A stretch of DNA of 5,758 nt from the NCBI GenBank assembly GCA_009778425.1, contig WRJU01000129.1:1-5758 (forward strand), read 5' to 3'. The stretch is from Pseudomonadota bacterium. Its GTDB lineage: Bacteria > Pseudomonadota > Gammaproteobacteria > Burkholderiales > Rhodocyclaceae. How positions within the stretch are numbered: position 1 is the stretch's first letter; each line of letters begins with the position of its first letter. Shown in pieces: positions 5,492-5,758 of this stretch. The position numbers and the translations under genes are program-made. The notes beneath the pieces are model-generated. The model was not told where the DNA came from, ran no database searches, and saw only the letters and a program-made list of their open reading frames with translations.

Positions 5492-5758
5492 TCAACGCTT
5501 GCCGATGTCCGGAACGTCGCGTCGGGCCGCGCCAACGTAAAGCTGGCGGGGACGTCCGATTTTGTATTCCGAGTCGGTAATCATCTCTTCCCATTGTGCC
5601 AGCCAACCCGCCGTGCGCGCCAGGGCAAAGATACAGGTGAACATGGTAGTGGGAATGCCCAGCGCCTTCTGGACGATGCCGGAGTAGAAGTCCACGTTCG
5701 GGTAGAGCTTCTTCTCGATGAAGTATTCGTCTTCGAGGGCAATCTTTTCGAGCTTTTG
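5492..5758 (-). CDS. gltA: Citrate synthase, C-terminal 88 residues, cut by the window edge
   Basis: This enzyme condenses oxaloacetate and acetyl-CoA to citrate, the entry step of the TCA cycle. The fragment starts in frame at the window edge (QKLEKIALEDEYFIEKKLYP) and runs to a TGA at 5494-5492. The block NVDFYSGIVQKALGIP contains the family's catalytic aspartate (fragment residue 23). LARTAGWLAQW and KIGRPRQLY carry the arginines that bind substrate carboxylates in hexameric (type II) citrate synthases. The end, RRDVPDIGKR, is a normal terminus. About four fifths of the protein (family length about 430) lies beyond base 5758. The gene is followed by a stem-loop and then a probable terminator ahead of sucA, so it may form its own transcription unit. 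A 2-methylcitrate synthase is less likely given the TCA neighbours and the C-terminal sequence style. Confidence 0.95.
   Translation of the reverse strand, partial: QKLEKIALEDEYFIEKKLYPNVDFYSGIVQKALGIPTTMFTCIFALARTAGWLAQWEEMITDSEYKIGRPRQLYVGAARRDVPDIGKR

Noticed and set aside
5233..5535. Minus-strand 100-codon frame covering the gltA tail and the gltA-sucA gap
   Set aside because: It overlaps the gltA end out of frame and runs through three stem-loops. The composition is not protein-like and no motif is visible.

Overview
The window holds one run of genes, all on the minus strand. Read in the direction of transcription (right to left) it contains the 3' end of gltA (citrate synthase), a 277-base intergenic leader, sucA/odhA (2-oxoglutarate dehydrogenase E1), sucB/odhB (dihydrolipoamide succinyltransferase E2), a two-gene cassette of a PIN-domain (VapC-like) protein and a 65-residue partner, and the 5' end of lpdA/odhL (dihydrolipoamide dehydrogenase E3). 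The order gltA-odhA-odhB-lpd, without sucCD directly behind sucB, resembles betaproteobacterial TCA clusters more than the enterobacterial one. The Ala/Pro-rich E2 linkers and moderately high G+C fit that. The assignment is an inference from gene order and protein style; there is no rRNA or other marker in the window.

Functionally, E1 decarboxylates 2-oxoglutarate on thiamine diphosphate. E2 carries the succinyl group on its lipoyl lysine to CoA. E3 re-oxidises the dihydrolipoyl group with FAD and NAD+. Citrate synthase upstream feeds the same cycle. All catalytic motifs visible in these four proteins are intact. gltA and lpdA are cut by the window edges; sucA and sucB are complete.

The unusual part is 432-1060. 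A putative toxin-antitoxin-like pair sits between sucB and lpdA on the same strand. It is visibly AT-richer than its neighbours, its two genes are only 2 bases apart, and it lies just 18 bases before lpdA. The PIN gene comes first and the small partner second, the reverse of most vapBC loci. A strong U-tract-less stem-loop separates it from sucB, and no convincing promoter is visible in front of it. lpdA expression therefore probably depends on transcription through the pair, unless a promoter lies inside it. The ribosome-binding leaders of sucB, the PIN gene and lpdA share the word GGAATCTC, with identical spacing and a shared CC before ATG for the PIN gene and lpdA. This may be a trace of how the cassette was inserted.

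The gltA-sucA gap holds three stem-loops: one just behind the gltA stop, one intrinsic-terminator-like with a short U-tract, and one just ahead of the sucA ribosome-binding site. It also holds a 10-base palindrome. sucA may thus be transcribed separately or under leader control. I saw no RNA genes, insertion sequences or CRISPR arrays.
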